Shown one piece after another: positions 17,375 to 27,496 of a DNA stretch of 64,000 nucleotides. Source of the DNA: Streptomyces sp. NBC_01294 (GTDB lineage Bacteria > Actinomycetota > Actinomycetes > Streptomycetales > Streptomycetaceae); contig NZ_CP108423.1 in NCBI RefSeq assembly GCF_035917235.1, forward strand, positions 5,423,501 to 5,487,500, written 5' to 3'. Made by a program: the position numbers and the translations under genes. A model generated the notes under the pieces. It searched no databases. It saw nothing but the letters and a program-made list of their open reading frames with translations, and was not told the origin of the DNA. Numbering within the stretch: position 1 is the stretch's first letter; every line of letters starts with the position of its first letter.

Positions 17375-17412
17375 GCAGAAGGGGCGCTCCCGATCGGGAG
17401 CGCCCCTTCTGC
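17375..17412. terminator. Bidirectional terminator between clpX and the next gene
   Basis: Perfect inverted repeat with arms GCAGAAGGGGCGCTCCC and complement, in a convergent gap. Confidence 0.85.
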
Positions 17413-17428
17413 ATGTCCCGTCGCCCCG

Positions 17429-18358
17429 TTACTTCTTGACGCGGGCGGTCTTGTAGAGCTTCGCCGCGAGTTCCGCGGTCTGCTCCTGGTTGTAGCCCGG
17501 CTTGCCGGCGAGGATGGACGCCACGTCCGTGGCGCTGACCATGGCCAGCGTGCTGAAGTCGCCCCAGATGCAGATCGGGAGCGTGGCCTCCTTGGGCCCC
17601 TTCGTGCTCGTGTCCTTCGCGGTGAACTTGACGTCCTGGCACTTCATGACGGCACCCTCGAAGCCCGTCGGCTTCACCGTCTTGGGGCTGCCGAGGAGTT
17701 CGACGTTCGACTTGCCGTCCTTGGAGTTCTCCAGCTTGGCCATGGCGAAGTAGCCGTCCACGGTCTTCTCCGGGTCGGCGATTTCGCCGTACACGCCGGA
17801 GAAGTTGAGGCCCTTGGCGGTGAGCGGGTTCTTGGGGTCGCCGGCCAGGTAGTTCATGGCCGCCTTGGTCGGGTTCTTGATCCCCGCCGCCTCGGCTTCC
17901 TTCTTGTCCTTCTCGGTGAAGGGCTTGTCCTCGTACTTCGGGTCCTTCTTGAAGTCGTCCACCGACTCCGGGGCGACCAGCTTGTACCCCTTGGTGTCGG
18001 CCGCGATGGCGCCGCCCGCGCCGCTGCCCAGGAGGTACCAGCCGCCGCCCGCGATGACCGCGACCGCGACGACCACGCCGATGATGACGCCGGCCTTGGA
18101 CTTCTTCGGCTGCTGCGGAGGCACCGCACCGTACGGGGGCTGCTGCTGGTAGCCGTAGCCCGGCTGCTGCGGCGGCTGCTGGGGGTAGCCCTGCGGGGGG
18201 ACGCCCGGCTGTTGCGGGTAGCCGTAACCGGGCTGGGGGGCGGGCTGGCCGTAGGGGCCCGGCGGCGGGGGCTGCTGGCCGTACGGACCCGGCTGCTGGC
18301 CGTACGGTCCGGGCTGCTGAGGCTGCTGTCCGTAGGGCCCTGGCTGGTTGTAGCTCAT
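17429..18358 (-). CDS. Membrane protein with Pro/Gln/Gly/Tyr-rich cytoplasmic N-terminus
   Basis: Hypothetical protein of 309 residues from ATG 18358 (MSYNQPGPYG), chosen over an in-frame start at 18394 because GGGGGAC precedes it. About 85 residues of repeats such as QQPGPYGQQPGPYG form a disordered tail, followed by KKSK, a single transmembrane helix (GVIIGVVVAVAVIAGGGWYL) and an extracytoplasmic domain with two Cys (MKCQDVKF, PICIWGDF). Such tails are common in actinobacterial membrane proteins; the function is unknown. It sits in the conserved slot between clpX and valS. Confidence 0.8.
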   Translation of the reverse strand: MSYNQPGPYGQQPQQPGPYGQQPGPYGQQPPPPGPYGQPAPQPGYGYPQQPGVPPQGYPQQPPQQPGYGYQQQPPYGAVPPQQPKKSKAGVIIGVVVAVAVIAGGGWYLLGSGAGGAIAADTKGYKLVAPESVDDFKKDPKYEDKPFTEKDKKEAEAAGIKNPTKAAMNYLAGDPKNPLTAKGLNFSGVYGEIADPEKTVDGYFAMAKLENSKDGKSNVELLGSPKTVKPTGFEGAVMKCQDVKFTAKDTSTKGPKEATLPICIWGDFSTLAMVSATDVASILAGKPGYNQEQTAELAAKLYKTARVKK

Positions 18359-18472
18359 CCCGCGTCCCCCAATGAGGTTGCTTATACGTTCCACACATCC
18401 TGGCGGAAGCCGATGGCGCCCGGGGCGGCGGGCCCCCTCATTACCGGTTTCATGACTGGACTGTTACGGCCC

Positions 18473-18485
18473 TAAACTGTGTCCC
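18473..18485 (+). promoter_or_regulatory. Leaderless -10 box of valS
   Basis: TAAACT (18473-18478) ends seven bases before GTG 18486. No ribosome-binding site. Confidence 0.5.
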
Positions 18486-21107
18486 GTGACCGAGAACACG
18501 CAGACACCCAGCAGCCCCAACTCCGAATTGCCGACCGCGTACACGCCGGCCGAGGTAGAGGGGAAGCTCTACGAGCGCTGGGTAGAGCGTGGGTATTTCG
18601 AGGCCGACGCGAAGAGCGAGAAGCCGCCGTACACCATCGTCATCCCGCCGCCGAACGTCACGGGCTCGCTCCACCTGGGCCACGCCTTCCAGCACACACT
18701 GATGGATGCCCTCACCCGCCGCAAGCGGATGCAGGGTTACGAGTCGCTGTGGCTGCCCGGCATGGACCACGCCGGCATCGCCACCCAGAACAAGGTCGAG
18801 CAGCAGCTCGCCGAGGAGGGCAAGTCCCGCCACGACCTGGGCCGCGAGGAATTCGTCGAGCGGGTCTGGCAGTGGAAGGAAGAGTACGGCGGCAAGATCC
18901 TCGGCCAGATGCGCCGCCTCGGCGACGGCGTCGACTGGTCGCGCGAGCGCTTCACCATGGACGAGGGCCTGTCCAAGGCCGTTCAGACGATCTTCAAGCG
19001 GCTCTTCGACGACGGCCTGATCTACCGCGCCGAGCGCATCATCAACTGGTGCCCCCGCTGCCTGACGGCCATCTCCGACATCGAGGTGGAGTACCAGGAG
19101 GACGCGGGCGAGCTCGTCTCCATCATGTACGGGGAGGGCGAGGACACCCTCGTCGTCGCGACGACCCGCGCCGAGACGATGCTCGGTGACACGGCCGTCG
19201 CCGTCCACCCGGACGACGAGCGCTACAAGCACCTGGTCGGCAAGCTCATCAAGCTGCCGCTCACCGACCGCTCCATCCCGGTCGTCGCCGACACGCACGT
19301 CGACCCGGAGTTCGGCACGGGCTGCGTCAAGGTGACCCCGGCGCACGACCCGAACGACTTCGCCATCGGGCAGCGCCACGGCCTGCCCAACCTGACGATC
19401 ATGGACGAGCACGGTGTCATCACCGTCCACGGCCCCTTCCTCGGCCTGGACCGCTTCGAGGCCCGTTCCGCGGTCGTCGGCGCCCTGCGCGGGCAGGGTC
19501 GCATCGTCGCCGAGAAGCGCCCGTACATGCACTCCGTCGGGCACTGCTCGCGCTGCTCCACCACCGTCGAGCCCCGTCTGTCCCTCCAGTGGTGGGTCAA
19601 GGTCGACACGCTGGCCAAGGCCGCCGGCGACGCGGTCCGCGACGGCCGGGTCTCGATCCACCCCGAGGAGATGTCGAAGCGCTACTTCGACTGGGTCGAC
19701 AACCTCAACGACTGGTGCATCTCGCGCCAGCTGTGGTGGGGCCACCGCATCCCGATCTGGTACGGCCCGGAAGGCGAGGTCGTCTGTGTCGGACCCGACG
19801 ACGAGGTGCCGACCGGCGAGGGCTGGGTCCAGGACACCGACGTCCTCGACACCTGGTTCTCCTCCGGCCTGTGGCCGTTCTCGACGCTCGGCTGGCCCGA
19901 GGAGACCCCGGACCTGGAGAAGTTCTACTCCACCGACGTCCTGCTCACCGGCCACGACATCATCTTCTTCTGGGTCGCCCGGATGATGATGTTCGGCCTG
20001 TACGCCATGGACGGCAAGGCGCCCTTCAAGACGATCGCGCTGACCGGCCTGGTCCGCGACGAGCGCGGCAAGAAGATGTCGAAGTCCGCCGGCAACGTCG
20101 TCGACCCGCTGGACTGGATGGACAAGTACGGCTCCGACGCCGTCCGCTTCACCCTGGCCAAGGGCGCCAACCCCGGCACCGACGTCCCGATCGGCGAGGA
20201 CTGGGTCCAGGCCTCCAGCAAGTTCGCCAACAAGATCTGGAACGCCACGCGCTTCGCGCTGATGAACGGCGCCACGATCGAGGGCGAGCTGCCGCCGGTC
20301 GAGCAGCTGTCGGCGACCGACCGCTGGATCCTGTCCCGTCTGAACACGACGGTCGCGCAGGTCGACGCGTACTACGACGACTTCCAGTTCTCGAAGCTCA
20401 GTGAGACGCTCTACCACTTCGCGTGGGACGAGGTCTTCGACTGGTACGTCGAGCTGTCGAAGACGACCTTCTTCGCGGGCGGCGAGCAGGCCAAGGTCTC
20501 GGCCCGGGTCCTCGGCGAGGTCCTCGACGTCATGCTGCGCCTGCTGCACCCGGTGGTCCCGTTCGTCACCGAGACCCTGTGGACCACGCTGACCGGCGGC
20601 GAATCCCTCGTCATCGCCGACTGGCCGAAGGACAGCGGCTTCCGCGACCAGGCCGCCGAGGCCGAGATCGAGAGCATCCAGACCCTCACCAAGGAGGTCC
20701 GCCGGTTCCGCAAGGAGCAGGGCCTCGACGACAAGCAGAAGGTCCCGGCCCGCCTGGACCTGGCCGGCACCGTGCTGGCCGCGCACGAGGCCGCGATCCG
20801 GCAGGTGCTGCGCCTCCAGCCGGAAGGCGACGAGTTCAGCGCCACCGCGACCCTCCCGGTCGCCGGCGCCACGGTCGCGCTCGACCTGTCGGGCACCATC
20901 GACGTCGAGGCCGAGCGCAAGCGCCTGACGAAGGACCTCGGCGCCGCCGAGAAGGAGAAGCAGCAGGCCGAGGCGAAGCTCGGGAACGAGGCGTTCATCG
21001 CCAAGGCCCCCGACAACGTCGTGGACAAGATCAAGGGCCGTCTGACCAAGGCCGAGGCCGACATCGCACGGCTCCAGGCCCAGCTGGAAGCGCTGCCGGC
21101 CGCGTAG
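18486..21107 (+). CDS. valS: Valyl-tRNA synthetase
   Basis: Class I aminoacyl-tRNA synthetase charging tRNA-Val. 873 residues, normal for the short-arm type. HIGH-type motif HLGH at 63-66, KMSKS at 530-534 ([17 protein letters not shown]), and an editing domain between them with [17 protein letters not shown]. The C-terminal coiled-coil arm ([20 protein letters not shown]...) is present. GTG 18486 follows a leaderless-type -10 box. Followed by a T-tailed terminator. Confidence 0.98.
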   Translation: MTENTQTPSSPNSELPTAYTPAEVEGKLYERWVERGYFEADAKSEKPPYTIVIPPPNVTGSLHLGHAFQHTLMDALTRRKRMQGYESLWLPGMDHAGIATQNKVEQQLAEEGKSRHDLGREEFVERVWQWKEEYGGKILGQMRRLGDGVDWSRERFTMDEGLSKAVQTIFKRLFDDGLIYRAERIINWCPRCLTAISDIEVEYQEDAGELVSIMYGEGEDTLVVATTRAETMLGDTAVAVHPDDERYKHLVGKLIKLPLTDRSIPVVADTHVDPEFGTGCVKVTPAHDPNDFAIGQRHGLPNLTIMDEHGVITVHGPFLGLDRFEARSAVVGALRGQGRIVAEKRPYMHSVGHCSRCSTTVEPRLSLQWWVKVDTLAKAAGDAVRDGRVSIHPEEMSKRYFDWVDNLNDWCISRQLWWGHRIPIWYGPEGEVVCVGPDDEVPTGEGWVQDTDVLDTWFSSGLWPFSTLGWPEETPDLEKFYSTDVLLTGHDIIFFWVARMMMFGLYAMDGKAPFKTIALTGLVRDERGKKMSKSAGNVVDPLDWMDKYGSDAVRFTLAKGANPGTDVPIGEDWVQASSKFANKIWNATRFALMNGATIEGELPPVEQLSATDRWILSRLNTTVAQVDAYYDDFQFSKLSETLYHFAWDEVFDWYVELSKTTFFAGGEQAKVSARVLGEVLDVMLRLLHPVVPFVTETLWTTLTGGESLVIADWPKDSGFRDQAAEAEIESIQTLTKEVRRFRKEQGLDDKQKVPARLDLAGTVLAAHEAAIRQVLRLQPEGDEFSATATLPVAGATVALDLSGTIDVEAERKRLTKDLGAAEKEKQQAEAKLGNEAFIAKAPDNVVDKIKGRLTKAEADIARLQAQLEALPAA

Positions 21108-21134
21108 GCGCACGCAGGCGCCCGTAGGCGAGAG

Positions 21135-21171
21135 AAGGCCCCCACACCGTCGGTCGATGTGGGGGCCTTTT
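21135..21171 (+). terminator. Intrinsic terminator after valS
   Basis: 12-bp stem (21135-21146 / 21158-21169), then a TTTT run. Confidence 0.85.
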
Positions 21172-21242
21172 GGCCTGTCCGAAGTGCCCTAAATCACTCC
21201 CTTTTCGGTCCCGGCTGATCCGATCCGACGCGCTGACCACGG

Positions 21243-22403
21243 ATGATGGAGGGCATGCGCGTCAAGCCCGTCGTCCCGGCCCTCCACCGGTGGGTGGCCT
21301 CCGGCCGCCGGCTCACCGAGAGCTGGGCCGGTTCGCCGCGGGCGCTGGACGTGCTCATCGCGCTCGGCTGCCTCGGCCTGATGGCCCTCGACCTGCCCGG
21401 CCTGGCCGCCGCGGACAACTCGCTGAGCGGGCCCGCCGCCGCCGTCGTGCTCGCCCTGGGCTGCGCGAGCCTGCTGGTGCGCCGCCGGCTGCCCTGGATC
21501 TCGTACCTGGCCGCGCTGCTCTTCATCGGATGGCTGCACGAGCTGACCCTGGTCCAGTTCGCGCTCTACTCCGTCGGCCGCTACCGCGGACGCCGGGCCG
21601 GGATCCTCGCCACCGTCGGCTACGTCGGCTACGCCCTCGTCATGTTCACCGTGCCGGGCTGGCCCGAGCCGCAGGGCCAGACGCTCAGCGGCTTCCTCGG
21701 CCTGGTCGTGCCCATCGGGGTGCTCGCCTCGGTGGTGGGCATCGCCGCCTACCGGCACGACCTGGTGGGGGAGCTCACCGCCCGGCGGGCCGAGTCCGCG
21801 GTGCTGCAGGCCGTCCAGCAGGAGCGGACTTCCGTCGCCCGCGACGTGCACGACTTCGTGGGGCGGGAACTGACCCTGCTGACGGTGCGCTCCGAAGTGC
21901 TGTCGATGCGGGCGCGCGAGACGGCGTACGCGAAGGACTTCGAGGAGCTGTCCGACACCGCCCGCCGGGCCCATCTGGTGCTCAACGACATCATCGTGCA
22001 GCGCGGCGAGCGGGCCTCGACCCCGGGTGTGGAGGGGCTGCCGGCGCTCGCCGAGGAGAGCGGACGGGCCGGTTCACCGGTCCGGCTCGCCATGGACGAG
22101 GACGCGCACGGGCTGTCGCCGCTGCGGCAGGCGGCGGTCTACCGGGTGGTGCAGGAGTGCCTGACCAACGCCGCCAAGCACGCGCACGGGGAGACCATCG
22201 ACGTGACGATCGCGGCGGACGGCCCGCAGCTGCGGATCGCCGTGAGCAACGCGCTGCCGGTCCGCACCCCGGGCCGGGCCCCCGTCTCGGCCGGCTCGGG
22301 CACGGCCAGCATGTCCGAGCGCGTGCGCAGCCTGGGCGGGACCCTGACGGCGACGCGTACGGAGGACTCGTACGAGGTGGTCGCGACCCTGCCCCGCGGC
22401 TGA
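21243..22403 (+). CDS. Orphan sensor histidine kinase (HisKA_3 type)
   Basis: Two-component sensor of the NarL-partner class. 386 residues: several hydrophobic helices in the first 170 residues, then the dimerisation/phosphoacceptor helix ERTSVARDVHDFVGREL with His203, an N box QECLTNAAKHAHG and a G-box region GSGTASMSERVRSLGGTL. ATG 21243 is used; ATG 21246 and 21255 are possible, the last with GGAGG only two bases away. No response-regulator gene is adjacent, so its partner is encoded elsewhere. The input signal is unknown. Confidence 0.88.
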   Translation: MMEGMRVKPVVPALHRWVASGRRLTESWAGSPRALDVLIALGCLGLMALDLPGLAAADNSLSGPAAAVVLALGCASLLVRRRLPWISYLAALLFIGWLHELTLVQFALYSVGRYRGRRAGILATVGYVGYALVMFTVPGWPEPQGQTLSGFLGLVVPIGVLASVVGIAAYRHDLVGELTARRAESAVLQAVQQERTSVARDVHDFVGRELTLLTVRSEVLSMRARETAYAKDFEELSDTARRAHLVLNDIIVQRGERASTPGVEGLPALAEESGRAGSPVRLAMDEDAHGLSPLRQAAVYRVVQECLTNAAKHAHGETIDVTIAADGPQLRIAVSNALPVRTPGRAPVSAGSGTASMSERVRSLGGTLTATRTEDSYEVVATLPRG

Positions 22404-22452
22404 GGCGGCACCGGCCCGCCCCGGTGCCCCGCCCCCGCGCCCCGGCCTACGC

Positions 22453-22572
22453 CTACGCCGGGGCCGGCAGGCCGCCCAGCGCGTCCAGGTCCTCCACGCA
22501 CCGGCCGGAACCCAGCGCGACGCAGTCCAGCGGGTTGTCGTTTTGGTGCTGGCCTGCGGTATTTTTCCCCAA
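22453..22572 (-). CDS. Possible small peptide gene, 39 residues
   Basis: Minus-strand frame from TTG 22572 to TAG at 22455-22453. Nearly all codons after the eighth end in G or C (exceptions CAA and GGT), the signature of real coding DNA in this genome. The peptide begins GKNTAGQHQNDNPLDC and ends DALGGLPAPA, with two Cys. The start is uncertain: AGGAG lies only one base before the TTG, and an in-frame GTG farther upstream has no ribosome-binding site. A TTATGT-rich stretch around 22590-22600 could be a promoter. Not recognised. Confidence 0.35.
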   Translation of the reverse strand: MGKNTAGQHQNDNPLDCVALGSGRCVEDLDALGGLPAPA

Positions 22573-22666
22573 TCTCCTGCCCGCAAGGTTTACATAACGA
22601 TCCGGTCGCACTTGCCGCCGAAAGGCCCGAAACGGCCGGGCCGAAAGTCCTCGGGGTCCCCGTCCG

Positions 22667-22678
22667 TAGACTGGCCCT
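22667..22678 (+). promoter_or_regulatory. Leaderless -10 box of folC
   Basis: TAGACT (22667-22672) lies exactly six bases before GTG 22679. No ribosome-binding site. Confidence 0.6.
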
Positions 22679-24217
22679 GTGAGTGAGCAGCAGCCCGAGA
22701 GCCACGACCGCGACGACAACGACGACCTCGCCGGCACCTTCGACGAGTTCGACCAGATCGTGGCGGAAGAGTCCGACCGCGACCCCGACCTGGCGGTGAT
22801 CGAGGCCGGCAGCCGCACCCTGCGCGCCCAGGCCGGTCCGCCCCAGGGGGACCCGGTACCCGCCCGACCCGTCGACCCGGAGGTCGCGAAGGCGCTGCTG
22901 GAGGTGGAGCAGGAGCTCGCCACCCGCTGGGGCGAGACCAAGCTGGAGCCGTCGGTGTCGCGGATCGCGGCGCTGATGGACGTGCTGGGCGAGCCGCAGC
23001 GCGCGTACCCCTCCATCCACGTCACCGGCACCAACGGCAAGACCAGCACGGCCCGCATGATCGAGTGCCTGCTGAACGCCTTCGAGCTGCGCACCGGGCG
23101 CTACACCAGCCCCCACGTGCAGTCGATCACCGAGCGGATCAGCCTCGACGGGGCGCCGATCGACGCCGAGCGGTTCGTCGCGACCTACCACGACGTCAAG
23201 CCGTACGTGGAGATGGTCGACGCCTCCCAGGAGTTCCGGCTGTCGTTCTTCGAGGTGCTCACCGGGATGGCCTACGCGGCCTTCGCGGACGCCCCGGTGG
23301 ACGTGGCCGTGGTCGAGGTCGGCATGGGCGGCAGCTGGGACGCGACCAACGTCATCGACGCCTCCGTCGCGGTGGTCACTCCGATCAGCCTGGACCACAC
23401 CGACCGGCTCGGCTCCACGCCCGGTGAGATCGCCGTGGAGAAGGGCGGCGTCATCAAGCAGGACGCGACCGTGATCCTGGCGCAGCAGCCGGTGGACGCG
23501 GCGCAGGTGCTGCTGAAGAAGGCCGTGGAGGTCGACGCGACCGTGGCCCGCGAGGGCATGGAGTTCGGCGTCGTCTCCCGCGAGGTCGCGGTCGGCGGCC
23601 AGCAGCTGACGCTGCGCGGTGTGGGCGGCGAGTACGACGGCATCTTCCTGCCGCTGTACGGCGCCCACATGGCGCACAACGCGGCGGTCGCCCTGGCCGC
23701 CGTCGAGGCCTTCTTCGGGATCGGCCAGGAGCATGCGCGGGTCCTGGACGTGGAGACCGTGCGGAAGGCCTTCGCCTCGGTGACCTCGCCCGGCCGCATG
23801 GAGGTCGTGCGGCGCAGCCCGACGGTGGTCCTGGACGCGGCGCACAACCCGGCGGGTGCGGCGGCCACCGCGGACGCGGTCACCGAGTCGTTCGGCTTCA
23901 GCCGGCTGATCGGGGTCGTCGCCGCGAGCGAGGGCAAGGACGTCCGCGGGGTGCTGGAGGCCTTCGAGCCGATCTTCGCGGAGGTGGTGGTGACGGAGAA
24001 CTCCAGCCACCGCTCGATGGGCGCGGACGAGCTGGCGGCCGTCGCGGTCGAGGTCTTCGGCGGGGACCGGGTGCAGGTGGAGCCGCGGCTGGACGACGCC
24101 CTGGAGGCGGCGATCACCCTGGCGGAGGAAGAGGCCGAGTACGGAGGGGCCGGGGTCCTGGTGACCGGTTCCGTGATCACGGTGGGCGAGGCCCGCCTGC
24201 TGCTGAAGAGGGGCTGA
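22679..24217 (+). CDS. folC: Folylpolyglutamate synthase / dihydrofolate synthase
   Basis: Adds glutamate to folates (and usually to dihydropteroate) using ATP. 512 residues. The Mur-ligase-like core starts near residue 60 and has the P-loop VTGTNGKTSTARM, then TSPHVQSITERI, the DHTDRLGSTPGEIAVEKGG region and DAAHNPAGAAATADAV. The first 60 or so residues (SEQQPESHDRDDNDDLAGTF...) are an acidic extension not seen in typical FolC; it is kept because the GTG follows a good leaderless promoter. It is two bases from the DUF4233 gene, so the two are co-transcribed. Confidence 0.95.
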   Translation: MSEQQPESHDRDDNDDLAGTFDEFDQIVAEESDRDPDLAVIEAGSRTLRAQAGPPQGDPVPARPVDPEVAKALLEVEQELATRWGETKLEPSVSRIAALMDVLGEPQRAYPSIHVTGTNGKTSTARMIECLLNAFELRTGRYTSPHVQSITERISLDGAPIDAERFVATYHDVKPYVEMVDASQEFRLSFFEVLTGMAYAAFADAPVDVAVVEVGMGGSWDATNVIDASVAVVTPISLDHTDRLGSTPGEIAVEKGGVIKQDATVILAQQPVDAAQVLLKKAVEVDATVAREGMEFGVVSREVAVGGQQLTLRGVGGEYDGIFLPLYGAHMAHNAAVALAAVEAFFGIGQEHARVLDVETVRKAFASVTSPGRMEVVRRSPTVVLDAAHNPAGAAATADAVTESFGFSRLIGVVAASEGKDVRGVLEAFEPIFAEVVVTENSSHRSMGADELAAVAVEVFGGDRVQVEPRLDDALEAAITLAEEEAEYGGAGVLVTGSVITVGEARLLLKRG

Positions 24218-24219
24218 GG

Positions 24220-24588
24220 ATGCGCACGCTGTGTGCGAGCACGCTGATCGGCGAGTTCTTCGTGATCGGCTTCGCGGGGCTGGTGGCGATGAAGGACCCC
24301 GACCTGACCCAGGCCACGGTCTGGACGGTGTGCGGGATCACGATGCTGCTGTCGGTGCTGCTCTGCGGGATGCTGTCGCGTCCCGGGGCGGTCCAGCTGG
24401 GCTGGGCCCTGCAGATCGGCCTGATCGCGAGCGGGTTCGTCGTTCCGACGATGTTCTTCCTCGGCGCGGTGTTCGCCGGCCTGTGGTGGTGCTCGGTGCA
24501 CTACGGCCGCAGGATCGACACGATCAAGGCGCGCTGGGCTGCCGAGCAGGAGGCTTCCGGGGCATCCGGGACGCCTGACGCTGCGTGA
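24220..24588 (+). CDS. DUF4233 membrane protein
   Basis: 122 residues with three to four hydrophobic helices (GEFFVIGFAGLVAM, VCGITMLLSVLLCGML, GLIASGFVVPTMFFLGAVFAGLWW) and a hydrophilic C-terminus. A protein of this type sits directly after folC in actinobacteria, including Mycobacterium, and the start lies two bases after the folC stop. The function is unknown; the tight coupling suggests a folate- or envelope-related role (inference). Confidence 0.85.
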   Translation: MRTLCASTLIGEFFVIGFAGLVAMKDPDLTQATVWTVCGITMLLSVLLCGMLSRPGAVQLGWALQIGLIASGFVVPTMFFLGAVFAGLWWCSVHYGRRIDTIKARWAAEQEASGASGTPDAA

Positions 24589-24633
24589 CGGGTCCCTCAG
24601 GGCCGGCCCGCCGGTCCGACCCCGACGGCCCTG

Positions 24634-24676
24634 TAGATTCGTCCTACCGCACCCGTATGCCGCAAGGAGCCGCAAC
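24634..24676 (+). promoter_or_regulatory. Possible ndk promoter -10 and ribosome-binding site
   Basis: TAGATT at 24634-24639 is a candidate -10 without a clear -35. AAGGAG precedes ATG 24677 at normal spacing. Confidence 0.4.
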
Positions 24677-25087
24677 ATGACCCAGCGCACCCTCGTCCTG
24701 CTCAAGCCCGACGCCGTCCGTCGTGGTCTGGTCGGCGAGATCATCGGCCGGATCGAGCGGAAGGCCGGCTGGACCATTCCCGCACTGGAGCTGCGCACGC
24801 TGGACCAGGAGACCCTGGAGACGCACTACGGGGAGCACAAGGGCAAGCCGTTCTACGAGCCCCTCATGGGCTTCATGGCCAGCGGCCCGGTCGTCGCCCT
24901 GGTCGTCGAAGGGGAACGCGTGATCGAGGGTGTCCGCCAGCTGGCCGGACCGACTGACCCGATCGCCGCGGCGCCCGGCTCCATCCGGGGTGATTTCGGC
25001 ACCGTCACCCGGGAGAACCTGATCCACGCCTCGGACTCCGAGGAGTCCGCCGAGCGCGAGCTGAAGCTGTTCTTCCCCTCTCTCTGA
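24677..25087 (+). CDS. ndk: Nucleoside diphosphate kinase
   Basis: Transfers the gamma-phosphate between nucleoside tri- and diphosphates through a phospho-His. 136 residues, the usual length. RTLVLLKPDAVRRGLVGEI opens the protein, and the active site ENLIHASDS carries His117. AAGGAG ribosome-binding site. Ends in a hairpin terminator ahead of mreB. Confidence 0.97.
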   Translation: MTQRTLVLLKPDAVRRGLVGEIIGRIERKAGWTIPALELRTLDQETLETHYGEHKGKPFYEPLMGFMASGPVVALVVEGERVIEGVRQLAGPTDPIAAAPGSIRGDFGTVTRENLIHASDSEESAERELKLFFPSL

Positions 25088-25133
25088 GCACTCTTCCCTG
25101 ACATAACATCAGCCGAATAGCGCTCATGACCTG

Positions 25134-25160
25134 GGGCGACCGAAGTAATTTCGGTCGCCC
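25134..25160 (+). terminator. Terminator after ndk
   Basis: 11-bp perfect stem (25134-25144 / 25150-25160), loop GTAAT. Confidence 0.75.
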
Positions 25161-25382
25161 TTCGGTATTTCCGGGCCCGAGCGGGAACGCCTGGGCAGGA
25201 CACGTCGTCACCACTAAGGGGGCGGGTATCCATTCCGGCGGGATTGCCGGAGTCCCGTCGCGCGGTGTCCGTACTCCCGGCACTACGATGGGGCCTCCAC
25301 CCACACACCCACTCGCCGACCTGACAGCAGCCGCTATCAACTGGAAGGCCAGACGCTCCTCATGGGGAACAAGGGGAACAAC

Positions 25383-26402
<1,020 letters not shown>

Positions 26403-26443
26403 CAACCACCCCTCCCTGCCGGAGGGGCCATGCGGAACACAAG

Positions 26444-26483
26444 GATCCGCCGTACGGGTGCTACCGGGCCCGTGCGGCGGATC
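26444..26483 (+). terminator. Hairpin between mreB and mreC (terminator or attenuator)
   Basis: 15-bp stem with one mismatch (26444-26458 / 26469-26483), followed by GTTGATATAC. It would reduce transcription from mreB into mreC. Confidence 0.6.
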
Positions 26484-26535
26484 GTTGATATACAGGCAAA
26501 AGAGAATTTCGACGAGGAAGGCACGGCCGCCGCAC

Positions 26536-27483
26536 GTGAGGGACACACGAGAAAGCCGGCTGCTCCTGGTGCTTCTGATCGCCATCGCGTTCGCACTGAT
26601 CACGGTGGACATCAGGGCAGGCGAGGAGTCGCCGGTCGACGGTGCCCGGCAGGCCGCCGCAGCGGTCTTCGGCCCGGTCGAGAAGGGTGTGGCGACCGCG
26701 GTCGATCCGGTCGCCCACGCCATAGGGGCGGTACGGGACTCCGGTGAGCGCCACAACCGCATCGCCACGCTGGAGCGTGAGAACGCGGCCCTGAAGGCCA
26801 AGCTGGGCAGCGACGAACAGACCCGCAGCCGCATCCACGAACTCGACGAGATGCTCAAGCGGGCCGGCGCCGGACAGTACGGCATCAAGGGCGCCGAGGT
26901 CATCGCGATAGGAGCGGCCCAGGGCTTCTCCTGGACCGTCACCATCGACGCGGGCAGCAAGGACGGCATCGAACGCGACATGACCGTCCTCAACGGGGAC
27001 GGACTCGTCGGCCGGGTCAGCACCGTCGGCCCCGACACCGCCACCGTCGTCCTCGCCAACGACCCCGACTTCACCGTCGGCACCCGCCTGGAGAAGACCG
27101 GCGAACTCGGCTTCGCCACCGGCCAGGGCGACCGCGCCCTGTCCGTCCAGATGCTCAACGGCAAGGCCAAGATCGCCCCCGGCGACCGCCTCGTCACCTT
27201 CGGCTCGCGCGGCAACAAGCCCTTCGTGCCCGGCGTGCCGATCGGCGAGGTGGTCAAGGTCGACCCCTCGCGCGGCGACCTGACCCGCACCGTCTGGGTG
27301 CGTCCGTTCGTCGGTTTCTCACGCCTGGACATCGTCGGCGTCGTGGTGATGCCGCCGCGCGAGGACCCGCGCGACGCCGTCCTGCCGCCCAAGCCCGAGG
27401 CCCCCAAGCCCACCCCGACGGTCACCGTCACGGTCACCCCGTCCGGGTCCGCCGGCGCGCCCGTCAAGCCGGCCGACGAGTAG
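26536..27483 (+). CDS. mreC: MreC, cell-shape / spore-wall protein
   Basis: Bitopic membrane protein linking MreB to wall synthases. 315 residues from GTG 26536 (RDTRESRLLLVLLIAIAF). One N-terminal transmembrane helix, a coiled coil (RIATLERENAALKAKLG...), then the beta-rich MreC core (AQGFSWTVTIDAGSKDGI, VGRVSTVGPDTATVVL). The C-terminus ends in a Pro/Thr/Val-rich tail (PKPTPTVTVTVTPSG). The ribosome-binding site (AGGAAGG) is about 14 bases away, longer than ideal. Followed closely by mreD. Confidence 0.95.
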   Translation: MRDTRESRLLLVLLIAIAFALITVDIRAGEESPVDGARQAAAAVFGPVEKGVATAVDPVAHAIGAVRDSGERHNRIATLERENAALKAKLGSDEQTRSRIHELDEMLKRAGAGQYGIKGAEVIAIGAAQGFSWTVTIDAGSKDGIERDMTVLNGDGLVGRVSTVGPDTATVVLANDPDFTVGTRLEKTGELGFATGQGDRALSVQMLNGKAKIAPGDRLVTFGSRGNKPFVPGVPIGEVVKVDPSRGDLTRTVWVRPFVGFSRLDIVGVVVMPPREDPRDAVLPPKPEAPKPTPTVTVTVTPSGSAGAPVKPADE

Positions 27484-27496
27484 GAGCAGACCGACC

